Both the position numbers and the translations under genes were made by a program. This document shows, piece by piece, positions 60,412-64,000 of a DNA stretch of 64,000 bases. Source of the stretch: Halopseudomonas salegens (GTDB lineage Bacteria; Pseudomonadota; Gammaproteobacteria; Pseudomonadales; Pseudomonadaceae); NCBI RefSeq assembly GCF_900105655.1, contig NZ_LT629787.1, forward strand, positions 62,001 to 126,000. Reading direction: 5' to 3'. Position 1 is the stretch's first letter; the number at the start of each line of letters is the position of its first letter. The notes beneath the pieces are model-generated. The model ran no database searches. It was not told the DNA's origin and saw nothing but the letters and a program-made list of their open reading frames with translations.

Positions 60412-62295
60412 TCATTGACCGGTCAGGCGGGCGCGTATCTGACGCTCAATGCCGGCAGCGTCGAGACCGCATTCAGCGAGCATTTCCGCCGGTTTGGCGT
60501 GTTCGGTATAGACGTCCGGCAGGCCGAGATTGAGCACGGGCGTGCGCAGGCCCTGCGCCTGCAGCCACTCATTGACCCCGCTGCCAGCGCCACCCATCAC
60601 TGCATTTTCTTCGACGGTGACCAGCAGGTCGTGCCGGGCAGCCAATGCGTTGATCAGGTCGGTATCCAGGGGTTTTACGAAGCGCATATTGGCCACGCTG
60701 GCATTCAGCTGCTCGGCGGCCTGCAGTGCCGCCGTGTGCAGGGTGCCGAAACACAGTATGGCAACCTGCTGACCCTGACGGGTTTGCACGCCGCGGCCAA
60801 TGGGCAGTGGGTTCAGTGCCGGTTCAACAGCAACACCAGGTCCGGTGCCACGGGGGTAGCGCACGGCCGCAGGGCCATTGTGCAGGTAGCCGGTGGTGAG
60901 CATCTGCCGGGTTTCATTCTCGTCGGCGGGCGCCATGATCAGCATATTGGGCAGGCAGCGCAGGTAAGACAGGTCGAAACTGCCGGCATGCGTCGGGCCG
61001 TCTTCACCCACCAGGCCGGCGCGGTCAATGGCAAAGAGTACGTCCAGGTTCTGTACCGCAACATCGTGAATCAGCTGATCATAGGCACGCTGCAGGAAGG
61101 TTGAATAGATGGCGACAACCGGCTTGGCACCCTCGCAGGCCATGCCGGCAGCCAGAGTGACTGCATGTTGCTCGGCAATGGCGACATCGAAGTAACGCTC
61201 CGGGAAGCGTTCGCTGAAAGCGACCAGGTCCGACCCTTCCTTCATCGCCGGGGTAATACCGATCAGGCGCTCATCACTGCTGGCCATATCGCACAGCCAT
61301 TGACCGAAAACGCGGGAAAACTTGATCTTGTTGGCCGGTCGACTGGCAACCGGACTGGGTTCCAGCTTGGTGATCGCATGGTAGCCGATCGGGTCTTCTT
61401 CGGCGGGAGCAAATCCTTTGCCCTTGCGGGTGATTATGTGCAGAAACTGTGGCCCCTTGCGCCCACGCAGATTGCGCAATGTGGTCACCAGGGTTTCCAG
61501 GTCATGGCCATCGATCGGGCCAATGTAATTCCAGCCCAGTTCCTCGAACAGGGTACCGGGCACCAGCATGCCTTTGGCGTGTTCTTCCGTCTTGCGCGCC
61601 AACTCCCAGGCCTTGGGGATTCTTGACAGTACCTTCTTGCTGCCTTCGCGCATGTGCGCATAGGTCGAGCTGGAAAGAATCTTCGCCAGGTAATTCGACA
61701 TGCCGCCCACGTTGCGCGAGATCGACATGTCGTTGTCGTTGAGTACCACCAGCATGTCGGCCTCGACATCGGCAGCGTGATTGAGTGCCTCGAAGGCCAT
61801 GCCGGCGGTCAGCGCACCATCACCAATAACCGCTACGCTGTGACGTTCAACACCCTGCAGTCGCGCGGCGATAGCCATGCCCAGCGCGGCACTGATCGAG
61901 GTACTGGAGTGACCGACACCAAAGGTATCGTAGGGGCTTTCCGCGCGCCGCGGGAAGGCAGCCAGCCCACCTTTCTGCCGCAGTGTGCTCATCTGCTCAC
62001 GGCGCCCGGTAAGGATCTTGTGCGGATAGGCTTGATGGCCGACATCCCAGACCAGGCGGTCCTCCGGCGTCTCATAAATATAGTGCAACGCGATGGTCAG
62101 CTCGATCACGCCCAACCCGGCACCAAAATGCCCACCGGTCTGACCCACGGTCCACAGCAGGTATGCGCGCAATTCGTCCGCCAGCGCGGGCAGCAGCTCG
62201 CTATCCAGTTCGCGCAGGGTAGCGGTGTCGTCAATGCTGTCCAGCAGCGGGGTGCTGGGCCGGGTGCGCGGAATATCGTGAAAAGTCGTGGGCAT
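60412..62295 (-). CDS. dxs: 1-deoxy-D-xylulose-5-phosphate synthase
   Basis: Dxs condenses pyruvate and glyceraldehyde-3-phosphate to DXP with TPP, the entry to MEP isoprenoid synthesis and to pyridoxal phosphate and thiamine. The 627-residue protein has the TPP motif [37 protein letters not shown], and the transketolase-like [23 protein letters not shown]. The start is ATG at 62293-62295; a TTG precedes it. It lacks the usual xseB-ispA neighbours upstream and is divergent from the metal-efflux pair. Confidence 0.96.
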   Translation of the reverse strand: MPTTFHDIPRTRPSTPLLDSIDDTATLRELDSELLPALADELRAYLLWTVGQTGGHFGAGLGVIELTIALHYIYETPEDRLVWDVGHQAYPHKILTGRREQMSTLRQKGGLAAFPRRAESPYDTFGVGHSSTSISAALGMAIAARLQGVERHSVAVIGDGALTAGMAFEALNHAADVEADMLVVLNDNDMSISRNVGGMSNYLAKILSSSTYAHMREGSKKVLSRIPKAWELARKTEEHAKGMLVPGTLFEELGWNYIGPIDGHDLETLVTTLRNLRGRKGPQFLHIITRKGKGFAPAEEDPIGYHAITKLEPSPVASRPANKIKFSRVFGQWLCDMASSDERLIGITPAMKEGSDLVAFSERFPERYFDVAIAEQHAVTLAAGMACEGAKPVVAIYSTFLQRAYDQLIHDVAVQNLDVLFAIDRAGLVGEDGPTHAGSFDLSYLRCLPNMLIMAPADENETRQMLTTGYLHNGPAAVRYPRGTGPGVAVEPALNPLPIGRGVQTRQGQQVAILCFGTLHTAALQAAEQLNASVANMRFVKPLDTDLINALAARHDLLVTVEENAVMGGAGSGVNEWLQAQGLRTPVLNLGLPDVYTEHAKPAEMLAECGLDAAGIERQIRARLTGQ

Positions 62296-62621
62296 CAAAC
62301 AGGGCCTTGGGTGCCGGGTGGCGGGGCAAAATCAAAACGGCAGTTTAACTGATTGGCAGGCATTGCCCAACTGTGTGACAACATGGCATGAGATATCCGT
62401 TGTAGCCCGGCTGATCTGTTTCAATGCTTATCCAGGTGGCGGGTACGCAGAGCCCAGGCTGATTGCCAGTCCTTGGTTACAAAAGTGTAATGTGTGGATC
62501 AGCCTGGTGACAGGCAGACAAACGGATCATGTGTGCTATGAATCATAAAACCGCGCAAGTAACCGAAGCGGCTGAAATGATTTCGTCGGGTCAGTTCGGG
62601 TCCCCGAAGGAGGGCAGCACT
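62296..62621. other. Divergent spacer between dxs and the metal-efflux pair
   Basis: This 326-nt region should carry promoters for both sides. The most notable motif is TTACA-AAAG-TGTAA at 62477-62490, a symmetric operator-like sequence. Open frames here extend the small membrane gene upstream to 62529, but they lack a Shine-Dalgarno sequence. I see no RNA gene. Confidence 0.45.
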
Positions 62622-62849
62622 ATGATGAACGAATACATGATGGGCCACAGCATGGGTGCAGGGCATTTTCTGTGGATGCTGGTGATTGCCATTGCCCTGG
62701 TGATACCGGCCTGGCGTCTGTGTCAGCGTATCGGCTATCCGGGCTGGATTGGGATTCTTGTTCTGATTCCCATCCTAAACCTCGCCCTGCTGTATTTCAT
62801 TGCCTTCAGTCACTGGCCGGTCAATAAAAGTGGTGAGGACAAGCCCTGA
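62622..62849 (+). CDS. Small Met/His-rich membrane protein upstream of a P1B ATPase
   Basis: A 75-residue protein (74 if the second ATG is used) starting after AAGGAGGG. The first 18 residues, MMNEYMMGHSMGAGHFLW, carry six Met and two His and face the membrane entry, a composition typical of copper-binding tails. Two hydrophobic segments follow (about 17-34 and 42-65). The stop overlaps the ATPase ATG by one base (TGATG). A role in delivering or sensing Cu(I) for the ATPase is an inference. Confidence 0.75.
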   Translation: MMNEYMMGHSMGAGHFLWMLVIAIALVIPAWRLCQRIGYPGWIGILVLIPILNLALLYFIAFSHWPVNKSGEDKP

Positions 62850-64000
62850 TGGATAATCCGAAGCAGCAGGGTTCCAGCGCCCAGCGCGATATTGAACTGA
62901 TTGTACCGGGCATGGGTTCAGACCATTGCGCCGGCATCATCAGCAAGACCATTGGCCGTTTGGACGGCATTGATAGCGTGCAAACCAACATTGCCAGGCA
63001 TCGGGTGAGTGTTCGCTCTCTCTCGTCCGGGCCTGATACGCAGGCGCTCAAGCAGGCAGTGGAGGGCGCTGGATACGATGTGACCTCAGCCCGGGAACTC
63101 GGTGCCCGTACTGTCAAGGTGACTGTTCCGGGGATGGGCTCCGATCATTGTGCGGGCATTATCAAGAATACTTTGGCACGTCACAGCGGTGTGCGGTCGA
63201 CGTCTGCCAACATCGCCAACCACAGTGTGACAGTGGTGCTTGGTAAGGATGGGCCAAACGACAAAGCGCTGAAGAAGCTGATCGAGGGTGCCGGATACGA
63301 CGTTGCCGCCATCGCAGAGGAGGGCGCGAGCGATCAGGATGACGGTGCGGCCAGTGAAGAGACCTACCTCAAGTCGGCCTGGCGTCGGCTGTGGATCGCG
63401 GCAGTACCGACAACACTGATCATGTTGCTGATGGTGCCGCACATGTTCTGGCAACCCATCCCGGGCTATCTGGCAATCGTTGCGCTGTTGGCCTTTCCGG
63501 CGGTGTTTCTGTATGGCGGTGCGGCGACCCACAAGGCTGCCTGGCGCTCGCTGAAGAACGGCACCTTCAACATGGATGTGCTGATCTCCATGGGTAGCTT
63601 ACCGCCGTTTCTGATTGGTCTGGTTGGCTTCGTTTATCCGATGACATCCTTTATCGAGATGGCAGCCACCATCATGACATTCCACCTGGTTGGCCGCTTT
63701 CTGGAGGCCAAAGCCAAGGGCAAGGCCTCGGAGGCGATCCGGCGTTTACTTACCCTGGGGGCCAAGACGGCGCACGTGGAGCGCGACGGTGAGGAAGTCG
63801 AGATTCCGGTGAAGGCGTTGGTGGCTGGTGACATCATGCTGGTTAGGCCCGGCGACAAGGTGCCGACCGATGGTGAGGTTGTGGAGGGTGAGAGCCATCT
63901 GGACGAGTCCATCGCTACCGGCGAATCGGTCCCGGTGTATAAAAGTGTGGGCGACAAGGTCATTGGCGCAACCATCAATAAGGAAGGCCGTCTGCGGGTC
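62849..64000 (+). CDS. P1B-type heavy-metal-translocating ATPase, N-terminal 384 residues
   Basis: The frame is open to the right edge; 384 codons are present. Two N-terminal HMA domains (about 14-79 and 88-153) each carry the variant motif GMGSDHCAG (G21-C27 and G95-C101) in place of GMxCxxC. Membrane helices begin at about residue 179. The actuator domain is recognisable, with LDESIATGESVPV and TGES at 357-360. The ion-selectivity CPC motif and the DKTGT phosphorylation site lie outside the window, so copper specificity is probable but not shown. Confidence 0.92.
   Translation, partial: MDNPKQQGSSAQRDIELIVPGMGSDHCAGIISKTIGRLDGIDSVQTNIARHRVSVRSLSSGPDTQALKQAVEGAGYDVTSARELGARTVKVTVPGMGSDHCAGIIKNTLARHSGVRSTSANIANHSVTVVLGKDGPNDKALKKLIEGAGYDVAAIAEEGASDQDDGAASEETYLKSAWRRLWIAAVPTTLIMLLMVPHMFWQPIPGYLAIVALLAFPAVFLYGGAATHKAAWRSLKNGTFNMDVLISMGSLPPFLIGLVGFVYPMTSFIEMAATIMTFHLVGRFLEAKAKGKASEAIRRLLTLGAKTAHVERDGEEVEIPVKALVAGDIMLVRPGDKVPTDGEVVEGESHLDESIATGESVPVYKSVGDKVIGATINKEGRLRV

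Noticed and set aside
62529..62621. Longer N-terminus for the small Met/His-rich protein
   Set aside because: The upstream ATG lacks a ribosome site, whereas AAGGAGGG precedes the ATG at 62622, and the longer start adds a soluble stretch unlike a membrane protein N-terminus.

Overview
The window looks like a chromosome segment of a gammaproteobacterium of the Pseudomonadaceae, probably a marine or Halopseudomonas-like member. The basis is gene order and protein resemblance; no database was searched. The runs prkA-glpE-apaH-apaG-rsmA-pdxA-surA-lptD, amgK-murU, rpe-gph-trpE, trpGDC, gcdR-gcdH-gcdG and metK-tkt-epd-pgk-fba are all pseudomonad gene orders. I see no rRNA, tRNA, prophage, transposase or CRISPR array. 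Most of the window is housekeeping core genome. The less ordinary material lies in regulatory RNAs, intergenic palindromic repeats, a cyclic-di-GMP cluster and a few unusual protein architectures.

Region 1 (1-13.4 kb). The minus strand carries yeaH (cut by the left edge) and prkA, then a tightly packed run reading leftward: lptD, surA, pdxA, rsmA, apaG, apaH and glpE. Several of these stops and starts overlap by 1-11 nt. Divergent from lptD are amgK and murU (peptidoglycan sugar recycling) and a DjlA-like J-domain protein. A DUF3530 protein on the opposite strand follows.

Region 2 (13.4-23.9 kb). rpe, gph and trpE come first, with a 14-residue Trp-containing leader peptide ahead of trpE. A TVP38-family membrane protein follows trpE. 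A membrane glycosyltransferase fused to a degenerate phosphoesterase ectodomain lies on the other strand. Then come trpG, trpD, trpC, a cytochrome b561 and a YceI protein that ends at an intrinsic terminator.

Region 3 (23.9-42.6 kb). This holds glutarate catabolism (gcdR, gcdH, gcdG), a tandem universal stress protein, a DUF3617 protein and an RhlE-like helicase. The S-adenosylmethionine cycle follows: metF, ahcY with a SAH riboswitch, and metK translationally coupled to an ArsR-methyltransferase regulator. Central carbon genes tkt, epd, pgk and fba complete it. Six spacers here carry related inverted repeats built on the core GCTGGAAGGT, and the epd-pgk spacer holds a different, near-perfect 112-bp palindrome.

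Region 4 (42.6-56.3 kb). Two small conserved proteins and a periplasmic PQQ-type sugar dehydrogenase are followed by four diguanylate cyclases. Two of these are tandem 7TMR-DISM paralogues and one sits beside a REC-CheC response regulator. An SLC13-type transporter lies among them. Alanine dehydrogenase, a DksA/TraR zinc finger protein and a YihG-like acyltransferase follow.

Region 5 (56.4-64 kb). An apolipoprotein N-acyltransferase paralogue, btuB under a cobalamin riboswitch with a Shine-Dalgarno-sequestering hairpin, and dxs come first. A probable metal-efflux pair closes the window: a small Met/His-rich membrane protein and a P1B-type ATPase with two variant metal-binding domains, cut by the right edge.
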